In this document: piece after piece, positions 1 through 12,669 of the stretch
Numbering within the stretch: the stretch's first letter is position 1
Layout of the letters: every line of letters starts with the position of its first letter
Assembly (NCBI GenBank): GCA_013397845.1
Contig: VZTG01000482.1
Coordinates: 62,001 to 126,000 of the forward strand
Length of the DNA stretch: 64,000 nucleotides
From: Melanocharis versteri
Taxonomy: Eukaryota > Chordata > Aves > Passeriformes > Melanocharitidae
Direction: 5' to 3'
Notes under the pieces: model-generated
What the model was told of the DNA's origin: nothing
Seen by the model: only the letters and a program-made list of their open reading frames with translations
Database searches by the model: none
Program-made: the position numbers and the translations under genes

Positions 1-3000
1 TCTCATCCCATGATCATTGAGCATTGCCCACTTTCTGATTTCTATACACCCGTGGGACATACACTTCAATCCAAGAGCTTGTAACAGAGAATCCTTTACC
101 AGTAAAATTCATTATACTCTTCAAGAAAACAAAATAACTCTCTCCATCCTTTTTTGATGAGGAGTGCCACTAAAGATAAATCTGGTTTTGAGGGCATTCT
201 TTCTGTATGGTAGGAGTGCCCAGGGAGGCAATTTTGTGGTTTATGAATTATGAGGCAATAAACCCCCACAAACCTGGAAACTTTTAATTTTTTATGCAGA
301 AATGCACCAGGAAGCCGAGGTTAGTAAAAATGTTTTAATATGTTTTTGTTAAGTTTGGGTTTGGGTTTTTTTTACTGTGAAGAGAGATAGACAGGAGGCT
401 TTGCAAATTCTGGTACCTGGCTCTAAAACATCTGTGCTCATCCCCCTTGCTATGAAGGTGCAAACTGATATGAACTGTATGTATTTCTTGGTTTCTTTGA
501 TTTCTCTTCAGTTTCCAGATTCTCATCTTTTGTGACTATGGCTGTTGTGGGATTACAAGTAGTGAGATGAGAATGGGGGGAGTACAAGTGCACAGAAGAA
601 CATTACTGGTTAAAAACACAGGCTGCAGTCTCCTTTATGCTGCCTTAAGACAACACCCACTGGCTGCTCAGTTAACAAGCAAAGAATGTCCACTAGAGCC
701 TGGGGATATTGGTGTGTTGCATGGATTATCTAAAGGACAAAGAGATAGATGAGTGACAGAGCACATTCAGAGAAAAGTGCCACATGAGATTATTTTCAGA
801 ACAGTATCGGTGTAAACAATACTTTTCCAGTAGGAGAATGGACTTCCACAATACACTCAAATGAGAATGACTTTTGGAATAAGCAGGTGTAAAATAATTG
901 AGACTCTCCTCAGATTCTCGTGTTAAATCGTCTTTACTGTTCAAATGTCTTATTCATACACAGCATATGGAATCGTAACACTTGTACACCTGTGCTGCCT
1001 TGAAACCGCTCACACAGGTTGTCCATATGCCAGCATCTCCTTTGAGGAATTAAATGGTGATAGTCCACTCTATGTTTTAGAGATTAAATTTTAGATAGGT
1101 TTCTGCTCAACTACTGGTACAGTACAGCAATGCACGATGTTCTCTTTTAAGACCTGGTTATTTTAAGGATCCTCTGTGATGTGAATTACGCAGTTACAGT
1201 ACACACTTTTATTTTTCACAGGGTGTTATGCACATGCTGAATGTAGTTATACTCCTAGAAACTGCTTCTCACACTGATGCCGCCTTGCTTTTTTCCCTTA
1301 GTCTTTGCTCCTTCTGAATGATAGTAATTAGTTCAGTTCTTTAGGTATTTTATGCTAGAAAACCTTAGTTTCTGACAGCTCAACTTGCTATGTGCCTTCC
1401 CAGTGCAGAAAAGAATGCTGTCTTTTATATATCTGGACTTGATTGTTTTACTTAAACAGAAAGATTAGTCATAGAAAAGAAACTTAAATGCAAGACACGA
1501 GTTTAGTGTTGAAATAATACGTATTCCCTTTGCGTGTGTATTTCCTGTAGAAAGATATGGGTATTGTATAAGGGTGTTTATAATGTTGCCTTTATAACAC
1601 AATCTAATGACTAATACTATTGTTGGAATTGTTCTGGGTTATTGGATTCTGCACAAGTGTCACTTTAAGACATGGAGAGCTTCCTTAGAGAGGTATTAGG
1701 TCCATTGTTCTCAGTGTTAAAATTTCGCTTATCAGTTCTCTCCATACAGATCATTAAACAATCCTGGGGGAGGAGGAGGGAAAAAAGTCAATAAAATGTT
1801 GAAAAAGCAAACTCCAAACCCTGTCTCTTGCAGAGTCTTTTGTGCATGGAATTGTTTGTAACTGTTGAAATCTACTGGTAGATTTATCATTTCTACTTTC
1901 TGTAGCAAAGGGGATCAGATACTGTGGGACAAACATCATTGCCAGATTCTTGTAAATAACATAAAAAAGGGGCAGTCTAGTGATGTAGGGGTTACTATCT
2001 CTAAAGTATTTGTGTTACAGGTCTTTTATTCCATTTTCTATAACTTTCTACAAGGACTGTGAAATAAAAAGCACCCAACTACTTTTCTTCTCACAAACAT
2101 CTTCAATTGAGTCTTCCTATAGTAAAATGAGATAAAAAAGATGAAACTTATTTAGTAGAGGGGAAAGGCTGCAAAATCATGCTTGACTAGGCATCCCTGA
2201 TAAATCAGCTTTTGGGAACTGTGGGTGAGAGGACTTAGTCACTATGTGGATAATTTTATCCTAATGGGCTGAAAGTCAGATGTTATATATGGTAGTAATT
2301 AAAATATTATGTTACAATTCTGAGAATGGCAATCTGTTTTTCTAATCAATAAACGGTGTCAAACAGCTGAAGAGCTGCAAGTTACAATTCCCCAATCACA
2401 TGTATGAGGTTATTACGTTGCAACTGCATAGTTAATCAATTGAATAACATCTGTGAAATGTCTCTTCTGTTAGATGCTGGGAGTTTTTCTGTTGGATAAA
2501 TTCCTGACTAAGACTTAATGCTGGTAAGCTTCAGCAAGGCTCTGAAAAGTGCAAATACAGTTCCTGGTTTTCACCGGTTGGAAACGAGTCAAACAAGTGT
2601 CTGAATTGGTGTGGTTTTCTTGAGGCCAGTGTTGCATGGGATGGGATCTGGGCTTTTCCGGAGGTGACATGCACCAGTCTATGGAAAGAGGAGAGGAAAA
2701 TTACAATATTCAGTTGCTTCATGTTTTTTTATCAAGGGTATGGCCAAGCCGTTGTATCATTTGCATCACTGCATATTGCTTGGGAAGACAATATTGTGAC
2801 TCAGTAACCAGTGTTTTTAAAACACTTTGCCAAAGAGATTCACCTCCCAATGCAGCCCTTAAAGTGAAGGAAAATCCTCCATTGATTCACTAATTAAGAT
2901 ATTTACATGGTAGCTGCTGAATTGTTCAAAGAGGCGTTTATATTGTCCAGTTGAATTACCTAAATTCAATTGAGATACTTCATGGTAAAAAGCCTGCTCT

Positions 3001-3490
3001 TGTGGTATGGCTGCTGGCTGGTAGAAAGCCAATTAGAGTCAAAGACCGTGAAAATTGGGAAGAGAGATACATTAAGGATGTTAGTAGCTCTGCTTCCTAT
3101 AAAAAGCAGAATACACAATGGGTGTAAAATAGATGCAGGAAAAGATCATGATCAAAGTGTGGGAAATCAGCAAGGAATTGTGTTAGGAGTTTAAAAATAA
3201 TAAAATCCATATTTACAGAAAGATAAGTTGTACCTTATTGCTCATGAATATTACGAGGGTAGATGAACTAAAATGCCTTAAGGAGAGTGGGTGCTGCCTT
3301 GATGAAGTAGGCATCTTAGGAGCATGAGGAATGCTGGAAAACAAATGGCATCCTGTGACAGCTGGATCACAAACTGCCTTAAGTGAAAGGTGCTTTCCAC
3401 AAGGCCATTAAGATGCTGTTTAGAAATGGAAATTGCTGTTCAGTTGGCTACCTTCTGGGCTGTAAGAAAGTGAGTTTTTTTGCAGAGTAG
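1..3490. other. AT-rich non-coding stretch, nothing recognised
   Basis: Only short open frames, all under 90 codons and without family motifs or codon structure. I see no CR1 terminus, LTR signature, tRNA boxes or CpG cluster. Best read as intergenic or intronic DNA. Strongly decayed repeats could be missed by eye. Confidence 0.6.
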
Positions 3491-4330
3491 TAGTGCCGAT
3501 TTTCAGACAGGGAGAAGGTGGTGGAGAGGTGCATGACAGAGAGTGGTGGGTATTAGGTAGGCAGGAAAACTCCCTGGCTCCTTACAATGGGGCACCTCCT
3601 GTGTGCTTGTGCCATGATCCAGCCCAAGGAGGCAATCATGCAAGCTGGAGGTGGCAGGAAGCGCCACGGCCCGTTGCAGCGATCGCCTCCCCGAGCGTTT
3701 CCCGCCGCAGCCCGCGTGAGGGGAGGCTGCTCCCGGCTCCGCTCTGGGCAGGGGTCTGGGTCTCTGCTGACGCTTCCACAGCCGAACTGCGGTGCCCGGT
3801 GTTGGGAGATTGGTATGGAAGCCCTGGCAGAGAGGTGGCAAGGTAGAGCGTGATGGGGGCCCTGTCATGGCGGGTTCGCTGTTGGGTTTCTGGCCCTCAT
3901 GGTACCCGGGCACAGCTGAGGAGAGCGGCTGGGAATGATGGATGTGTCAGCACAGCTGTGCCATGAGGGCAGGAGCGGGCAGGTGTAGGGGCTCTCTGAG
4001 GAGCTCCAGTAGAGCCATGGAAACTACGGCAGGGGGAATGCAGGGCCCGTGCTGCCAAATTTTTTTGTGGAGGACTGTATTCAATCTTTTGGCTTAATTT
4101 GCTGTTTAAGTATTGGAATCAGCAGTTTTCGTAAATGTTTCTGGTAGACAGCTGCTCTCTGCTGCTGGAGGCAAAATACGCGCTGGGCTTTGGCCCGTTG
4201 GCAGCAGTGGGGTGCAACCCCCTCCAGAGCAAAGACCCAGTGCCAAGGCAGGGAGAGAGTCTGAACCAGACTGGGCAGGCTTTCCCACTGCTCCTCAATA
4301 CTTGTTCTGGCAACACCAGTAATTGCTTTT
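3491..4330. other. GC-rich patch with a CpG cluster
   Basis: This patch stands out from the AT-rich surroundings. CpG dinucleotides are packed most tightly at about 3661-3800, where GCGCC, ACGG, CGATCGCC, CCGAGCG, CCGCCG and CCGCG occur within roughly 60 bases. Open frames of 117 codons (+ strand, 3493-3846) and 136 codons (- strand, 3503-3913) overlap here. They are explained by the shortage of AT-rich stop codons, and neither shows a recognisable domain. The patch could be a small unmethylated promoter-type island, a first exon of an unrecognised transcript, or a GC-rich repeat remnant. No TATA box is apparent next to the cluster. The 4100-4330 part is GC-rich but has few CpGs. Confidence 0.5.
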
Positions 4331-7300
4331 AGCGAATATTGGCTTTACACAGAGGATATATCTCAGCAGAAAATATCACCTGACTGAAAGAAGCTTGGGA
4401 AATAGATTTTATCGCTAAATTAGGATAAAGGGCTTTTTAGATCTATTTGCAATTAGCTCAGCAGCATATTGTCCTTGTACTCTAGTGTTTGTGATTTCAC
4501 ACAGTCTCCTGAGAATATCTTGCATTGAAGTTTTAATTAAATTAACCAATATATTATTTTGAAATGGGCTCAACAGCAGCAAGGTATCTGTGAGCATTTT
4601 GGGCAGAAAGTAAGCATGGTAGACTATCACTATGACTGCAGAGGAGATTGTCCCTTGGTTGGCATTAAAAGCCCTTTCTTATAATCTGGCTACACCAGAT
4701 GGTTTACAATACGTAATCCAATTCCGATAACTAACTGTGACATGAATAAAATTGAAAAGCCAAACTACGAAGACAGCCTGGTAACTGAGGTCATATTTGT
4801 GTTTGAAAAGTGGATGCCTCTTCAAAATTGGTGGCTTTTTTTTTTTTTTCAAGCTGCCTTTTATAGATCATCTGAACAGTATTTATCCTGCCCTGTTCAC
4901 TAGGACAGAGTCAAATGAATTTTGTAGTTGACAGTTCCACCAAAACTGTCTTCACAATTTTGTTGTTGGGAAGAGGTGCACACGGCCTCGTCATCTTCTG
5001 GCAGCTTCAGCACTTCAAAACATGAACAAAAAATAAACCAAGAAACTAAGGGGTGATGGTGCCGACTGGCACAGAAGATAGAGGTGGAAGTTCATTCTCT
5101 CCTTGCCACTTTGGATAATCATTTAGGCCTGATTCTCAAAAGAACAAAAAGCTTGAATGCCCATGACTTTAGTAATCAATAATCCTTATGCTCCTAGATA
5201 CTTTCAGGTTTGGACTTTAGTCTCTCCTTGTGTTTGTTCCTCACCTTATCTTACCGGGTTGTTAAATGCTCAAAGGACCCTGAGGCACTATGACAATCAG
5301 GGAAAAGATGCTAATGCTACAGAAAAACTAACCTCACCATCTGCTGTCCCATATCTCACCCAGTAAGACTGTTTGTTCATTTTCTGGGAATCTTCTGTCT
5401 ATATACCATGTGCTGTATACATATGTGCTTCTCAGAATTCTTATACATTTTGGGGAGTGGTGCACTGTATACCTTTCAAACTAGTTCTGGACTTCCATCA
5501 AACTATGTTTATATTAAGAATAACTTATAAATACTTGTAACCTGATCCAGTACATTTCTGCAGGCATTTGCAAAGGAAAAAAACCCTGATAGTGGTACTT
5601 CAAATTCAATCAGATGCGCCTCGGAATGAATGAAATCTTGCCTTTAGTGCATTTCCAGTACTCCTTAGGTGATTACAGTAAAGGGTATTACTAAGATGGC
5701 ACAATTGCTGGAAATTACTTTATCATACTGAAATCTTGTTTTAATTTTTTAAATGCGAACTTTTTTTTTCTTTTCCCCCTGAAATACTGTGTATTTGAGT
5801 TAAAGCAATGTTGCAAGTTCTCGACTCTTATTCTTTGGCATATAGAGTGTGTGCTGGTTAATCAAGGTCAGCTTCAAGAAGCAAAGTGAAGTCTGTCAGA
5901 GGCAATATTTATGAATGGACTTTCACTCTGCTGTAATTGAAATTAATGTTGAGTCATTCTTTCCAGTAACTTCATGAGCAGACAAATGTGAGTTGACAGA
6001 GGGATAAGAGGCTCTCCAAGAGATAGCTCAAAAAGTGGCTGGGGTTATATATCACTTCCTGAAATGATAATACAAATGCTAATTGATCTAGAGACTCTCC
6101 TGGAAGTCATGTAGCAAAAGCATGTTTTCATTTTTATCAGGATCTGCTATTTGCAGAGAGTGAGTCAAAGAGAACAGGTGGACAAGTTTAAGATACTTCT
6201 TTCAAGGTTAAAGTGTACTTCCCATTAAAGTACACAGCAGCTGTATAATCTTCAAATAAAAGCTTAAAGCTGGGTTTGGATATTATCTGCAATGGGTCTT
6301 TTAAAGTGTAATCTGCATTTTCTTTTACACCGAGTCACTTATTATGATATATAGTTGTATTTTGTGAGATGTGTTTGCAGTAGATCTCAGTAAAACATCT
6401 GCACTCTGCTGGGACAAAACAGAATCACAAAGGATTAGGGAAAACATAGGAATGGAACATAAAACATTTTGGCCATAGAAATTATTCAAAGGAGAAGACT
6501 TGGAATGTATTTTAATCCCTTTAAATTCTACACAGAAACTGCAAAATAAGGATAGGAGAAAATGAGATAAATGCTGTGAATTTAATGTTCTCTTGGGTTT
6601 TTTAGTTTTTTGGGGGGGGTTTCTGTTGGTTGTTTTTATTTTATTTGTTTTGTTTTTATTTTGTTTTTTGGTTTGGTTTCTTTTGAGCCAGTAGAATTTC
6701 CAGACATCTAGGTTTGTTGAAACCTAGTAAGCTTATATTGTTAATTGGAGTGAATTTTAAGTGATTGAAAAATGAATTTCCATTAAGAACCAAAAATAAT
6801 ACTCTAGAATTACTTTTTCCTTATGTCTGAGGCATGAAGTACATGAAAATTTGTATTTGTTAAGGGTTTGGTAGGGAGTATATTGTTAAATAGACAGTCC
6901 TCAGATAAAATTACTAATTCTAAAAGATCTTGAAGTTCAACTTTCCATTCAATTCCTTTCAATTTTTTGGTCAGCTGATGTTTTTTTTTCAGTGGGGTCT
7001 CTGGATTTATTTGGAGTTTTCAGAGAAATATTTCTTGTTATACTTCCAGTTTTATTGAATGCTTTTTTGTTCCTGAACAAATGTTATGAAATGCATGGAG
7101 TAATATTTGCAGTTACTTTGACTAAGGCATGCCAGAAATTTGTTGACACAGCATGAGGACTTAGCATTAGGAGACCATAATAATAATTTTCCATTCTCTC
7201 AAACTTGATATTCTGGCCTTGTTATCTTATTTGTAATATTGCTTACTTTACTTCTTGATTATCTCTGGATACAGAAGAAAGGTTTATGCTGAGCTATCAG

Positions 7301-10300
7301 TCTGTATTATGTCACTTCTTCTGGAAGCTGAAGTAGAAACCAGTAAGGTACCTGGAATTGGAAAAGAGCTGGTGTCCTCTCAGTTCCGGCAGCTGGGCGT
7401 ATGCCAATGGTACATTTTGCCTACTGTTTTCTTAGGAGGCTCTTGAAAGTCCTTCTGAGCTCCTCGAGGCTTCTCTGATTTAAAGTGTCCTCTGCTTGCT
7501 TCTGTGGTTCACAGTCAAAAATCAACCGCTGTTGCTTGGATGGGATTTAACCATGTATTTCCTCCTCACTAGTACAGTGCCACTAATCCCGTAGCTCCCC
7601 AGTTATCTTTAGAATGCCTTTGAGGAATTAGCCTCTAACTCTACCCATTATTTGGGTACCTACCTGACATTCTTGGAGGAGCACTGTGTTTCTTTTAGGG
7701 CCTGACATGTCTTTGTGCCTTATGACCTTACTTGGTGATGTCTTTCCTTAATGGAAGAGGATCCACCTGGCTGCGAACAAGTGTCTATTTCTCTGCTTCT
7801 TGTGTCTTATCTGCAGCTTCTTTGAAATTTGGCATAGGCAGGTACAAAATGTGACTGTGCCAAGAGCATTTATGCCTGTGCTGGGAGATGGTATAAGTAA
7901 TCTTAATAGCACTGTTAGCATGTTTTATAGCTCTGTTAAAGAGCCTGTCATCAGATGCTATGTAGTGTGGACAGGCTGAATCAAACAATCTTGTCCTACA
8001 GGAGAAGTCTTCCTATCACTGTAATTTTTTCCTGTTTTTTCCTTTGCCTCTAAGTTAAATTGAATCAAAATGTGTAATTTTAAGTACGGGGGTTTTTTTC
8101 AGTTTTGTCTTTTCCCTATAGAAATGTGGGTTCTTAAACAAATAGATGGAGAATGATGGGACAAAATATTATACCATCATGTGTCTGCTAACTATTTATA
8201 CATATGATTGTTTCAAAAGCATGCCTCTTCCTGTAAATTCCTGAAAGAGAGTATTTGGTTACAACCAGCACTGTGTAGATTTTAGACTTATAAAATTTTT
8301 TGCCCTAAGTATAATACATCCAGAAAAGAAGATGTAAACAGTATATTTTTCTTTTCCTGTGCCTTGTTATTATCAAATACCTCACAAATTGCGTTTTCTA
8401 GATGAAGTAGGAAGTATGCTTTTAAGCATTAGTAAGAGTCATGTCAACCAAAGGGATAAAGCCCTTGCCTATTAGCTGTGGAATAGAAATGGCACGCAGA
8501 CTAATTTTTAAAGATCTAAGCATTTGCATGTACACTTATTTCCTGTCAGTGCTGGATTTACTAGTTAATTTCTGATTTATTGTAGTGTTGTTTTCATTAG
8601 CACGTAAGTGTGCTCTTAGGGATTTAGACAGTTCTTCGATCTGCTGAAACAGAAGATTTTTGGGCCTGTGAATGTCGCAGGCTTAAAAGTTTTTGGTGTG
8701 AGACAGGACCGTAAATGAATGATCATTTTTCACCTGCAATGAGTAACATAGACTACAAGCAACCTGTGTAGAGATTTGGAAGTAATTTTTCTTAATGAGG
8801 GATTTTAGAGGTGTGATAATTTAGTTATTAATGTTTTCAAAGCTCATTTTAAATATGCATTTGTAGTGACAAGCCACAAGTTTTGATCTGCTCAATATGG
8901 ATAGAATCTGCATAAACGAGTATTTTGAGTAGCAAGATTATCACGTCACCTCAAAGGCTTGAGTATAAGTATTTATCTACCATGAGTGATATATTTGAAC
9001 ATACATTTATTAGTTAAGCAAAAGGGGTTATACATTTGCCTGTGTTGTCACTGGCTGTGGCTACGTCCATCTGTGTGTCACATGAGCTACTTGACAACCC
9101 CTGCTTTGGCTGCATCATGATGTGATGTTTGTGAAGCGTTTGATTGTGTGTGATGGAATTGTTATCTGTGATTCTCCCTTGGGACCCAAACTATCAGTGC
9201 AAAGCCAAAAGCACTCCAGAAGCAGAGGATGTGTGAGTCTTAGTTGAGACCATGATTAGAAACCTTTTTATCTGGTGGGACGTGTTCCAAGAAATAATAG
9301 TAAACTTGAAACATAAACCTGATTGTGCAGCTCTGTATTTGACTTCGGTGTTTTCTGAATCCCGGATCAAGACTGGCATTGCAAGAGATATGATTTTGAA
9401 CAAAAATAAATATGAACACCTCATTTTTCCGCTTTACTTTTATGTGAATGCAGCTCAATTCTAGGAATAAGCCATCGACTGTTATTTTCCAGAAAGAAAA
9501 ACAAGCTGATGTTCTAGACTGATATAGATTTTGATGACAAAAATCTATACATTAGGGGACTAATATTTGATCCCCTGGTTTGCTATTTTCTACATAGTCA
9601 TGATTGGGAGATCTTGTTACCTCTGTTCATAATTTGAAAAATGGTGGTTTTCTGTCCCTAGCTGCAGAAATTGCTGTACTGGATGCATTTTTACTGTGTT
9701 GTGAGGATGTTTTTAAAGTGACATATATGATGTATAATATACATTACATGGGCCTTAGGTTTTTGTTGTAGTAGAAAATACTAGGAGAAAGGTTTGTGTC
9801 ATGAGTCTTTTTTGCCTTTTCATGGGATTATGGTCATTAAGACCAGATTTTATGGATTGTGTATGAATTTTAATTGCATTAAAAAAATCATTTTTATATG
9901 AAGTAATTTGGATTGACAAAAGTTGTTTTACCCATTCTCATGGAGTTCATCATCATGCCTCTCTAAGTTTCTTAGATCTTGTATGTTTACCAGCTATATG
10001 AGTTTGCACTGCTGCATTGCCTTAGGCTCTGTGCATTTGCATTCACCTACAAAGTGCAAAGTAGGTGTAGAACATTCCTGCTTAGAGCTGGAGGACCCAT
10101 AGTCCATTCAGCACAAATGCAAAGGGTTGCACCAACGTTCAAAAGCTATGTTTGAACAGGCCCAGTATTCAGTGAGGACACCAAGCCACACTTTGCATAC
10201 CATGGCAAAGGGCAAGTTCTTTCAATGGTATGTCTCTGTTTCTGTTGGTGTAGGACAGGGAATTGCTTCAGCTTTAACTACAGAAATGGAAGAAAGAAAC

Positions 10301-12590
10301 TCCTATTTCAAGGCACTGCATTTGTTCAAGGTCTTCATTTAAATCTGCTACTCTCATAGAGACAAACTGCACGACAATCAGTAGCAAATGACAAGGAAAT
10401 TCATTGCAATACTGTCTATCACTGTGGACTTGGCTAGAAGTATTTGTCTCTTAGCTGTCTAATAATTTATAAAGGGCAATAAAGCCGTGTTGGAGAACTC
10501 CGTGGCTGTGATGTGTTGTAGTTCCAGGCTAGAGATGATTTACTCCACTTGTCATCCTGGAGTGCTGCTATGATATAGCACCCAGGTTGCTGCTGAAATA
10601 TCCATAAGCACCTACATCATATAGGGTGGTATAATTACAATATGTAACTTCTGGAAGCATTTGTGCATTTTTAGATTGAAATAAACTCCAGTCTTCAACC
10701 CCAACTGTTACTGAATTCATCAGTTGGCCCTGCAAGGGTTGAAAATCGGAATCTTGGCTATCCAGGGATTCTATAAGAAACAAACTGTGCTCAGGTCTTG
10801 TGCCCTTCAGCCTGCTGGCTACCATATGTCATGGGGGATATTAGCTTTGCTAAAAGTTGTACAGTGACATTGTATTTGTTCATAATGCAGTTGTGATGAG
10901 CAGGCATTGTTTTTTGACTGAGCTAGCAAGCAATAAGGCTCCACAGCTGATCATCTTTGTCCTCAGCCTGCAGAGGCAGGAAGTAGTTGCATATGACTTT
11001 CTTGAATGAAAAGAAAAGAAGAGCCTCACTTATAAATGAACTAAGTCCAAAGCACCCACCAAACTCCGAAATAGAAAAATATCAATGTTGGGCTCAGGTC
11101 AAAACAAAGAAAAAGAAAGATAATTTATTTGGTGAGATCTTCTGAAGTGTGTGATGATGTTCTTGTTTGCTGCCTAGCAACAAGGCCAGCTTTAAGAGTA
11201 GGAAAGTATGTGCCTGCCTAATCCATCAGGAGTAACTCTACAGAAAAAAGAAATAATTACAATCATTAGTAGTAAATTATTAAGGGATATTAATTATTGT
11301 AGTAAGTTGCTTGCTATTGATATTGGCAAATTGCTAAATGCTGAATCCTATACAGAAAGAGTAACAAAAAGTTTATCTAATTTTATGGTGAATGCATAGG
11401 GTGAAAGCATTCAGTTCCCATACTGAATAGGATTAATGTACAGCAATGTGGCACATGAGCAAGGTGTGACTCTACCCATGAATGTGGAAGGTGTTCTTTT
11501 TGCAATTAGCTTACATCACAGGTTGTGTGACTGAATGGAAGGGCATCATCTAGTCTAGTACTAGAATGCTTCTTCCCCAAAGGTACAGGATTATAGCTGC
11601 AGTAGAAAAACTTAGATGTCTCTGGATATTCAGGTTAGATGGTCCAAAATTACAGTGTTGCTTGGTCTTACAGATGCACTTACTGCTCATCATGCTGTAT
11701 TTTATTTCATGTCATTAGAGGTAGAAGAAGGTTTTTACTTTAATGTATTAGTAATTCCCTGCGTGCAGTTCCATATTGCAGTTCCTGGAATTTCTTCTCT
11801 CACAACAGAAGTGCTCCCATTTCTGAGTTTTCAAGCTGCAGTTACATACATCAGGCAGCCAAACACTTGTATTTGTATTAATGTCTGTGGTATCTTGTTA
11901 AATTTTTGCTGTGAGTCGGTTCTACATCAGTTTTATAGCAGGCTCGTAATTTAGTCAGCTGAGCACGGATAAGGGTGGCTAACTGTAGATGCTCACATTT
12001 CACTGTGTTGGAGATGCTCAAGAACACTGTCTGTTTTAAGCATATGTGTTTGTTGGGCTGTGCTGACAGAAGAGAGATACCATTTATTCCTATCCAAGTG
12101 CTTCATTTTCCTTTTTAATCGTGTAAATACAATTGTAGGGAAACCTGCAAATTGCACTTCTTATTTCCACACATTTTTTAAGTGGTAAATGTAACACTGC
12201 AGTACTGCTGCAAGTAGACAGAAGGCTTTTCCTGATAACAGATGGGGAGGATCTTGACCTATCCTTTGTCAAATATCACATGAGTCAGGCTACCTGATTG
12301 CCATCAGGCTGCGTGCCTGGGTGGGCGCCAGGGTGGTCAGGTAGGGTATAACAATAGCCATTCATCACGCCCAGCCTGTCTCTCCCCTCTGTCAGTAAGA
12401 TAAAATGATCTAATATAATCAGCTCTACAGGAGACACAAGGCTTGCTGGTGTTTTGTTCTTGGTGGAGAACCTTGTAAAAACAAGCACGCACATCTACAA
12501 ACAGGCCAGGAAAACTCCCACAACATTTCCAGTGTGGTAACTGTTAGCAGTCATATTCATGGACTAAATTGCTTTGGGGCTCTTCTGGTG
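4331..12590. other. AT-rich non-coding stretch
   Basis: Short frames only; the longest is 112 codons at 11616-11954 on the + strand, with no motif. It contains several T-rich tracts and the G/T-rich low-complexity block listed separately at 6.6 kb. No recognisable mobile element terminus or RNA gene was seen. Confidence 0.6.
6587..6684. repeat. T/G-rich low-complexity tract with a G8 run
   Basis: Nearly all bases are T or G, with runs such as TTTTTT, an uninterrupted run of eight G at 6612-6619, and imperfect TTTTG/TTTTA units. It is a simple low-complexity tract typical of vertebrate intergenic DNA. No tandem unit is regular enough to call a microsatellite. Confidence 0.75.
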
Positions 12591-12591
12591 G

Positions 12592-12632
12592 TTTTGTTTT
12601 GTTTTTTTTTTGTTTTTTTTTTTTTTTTTTTT
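12592..12632. repeat. Poly-T tract, T20 at its end
   Basis: A T-rich tract interrupted by single G residues ends in an uninterrupted run of 20 T (12613-12632). A run of ten A follows at 12660-12669, so the two can pair as a hairpin with a loop of about 27 bases. It could be the tail of a retroposed sequence on the minus strand, but no element body was recognised beside it. Confidence 0.8.
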
Positions 12633-12669
12633 GCTTTCCCCTGTAGTGGTGGTGTCAGGAAAAAAAAAA

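Noticed and set aside
3503..3913. 136-codon minus-strand frame over the CpG cluster
   Set aside because: Opposing frames of similar length exist on the + strand; GC-rich composition explains them all.
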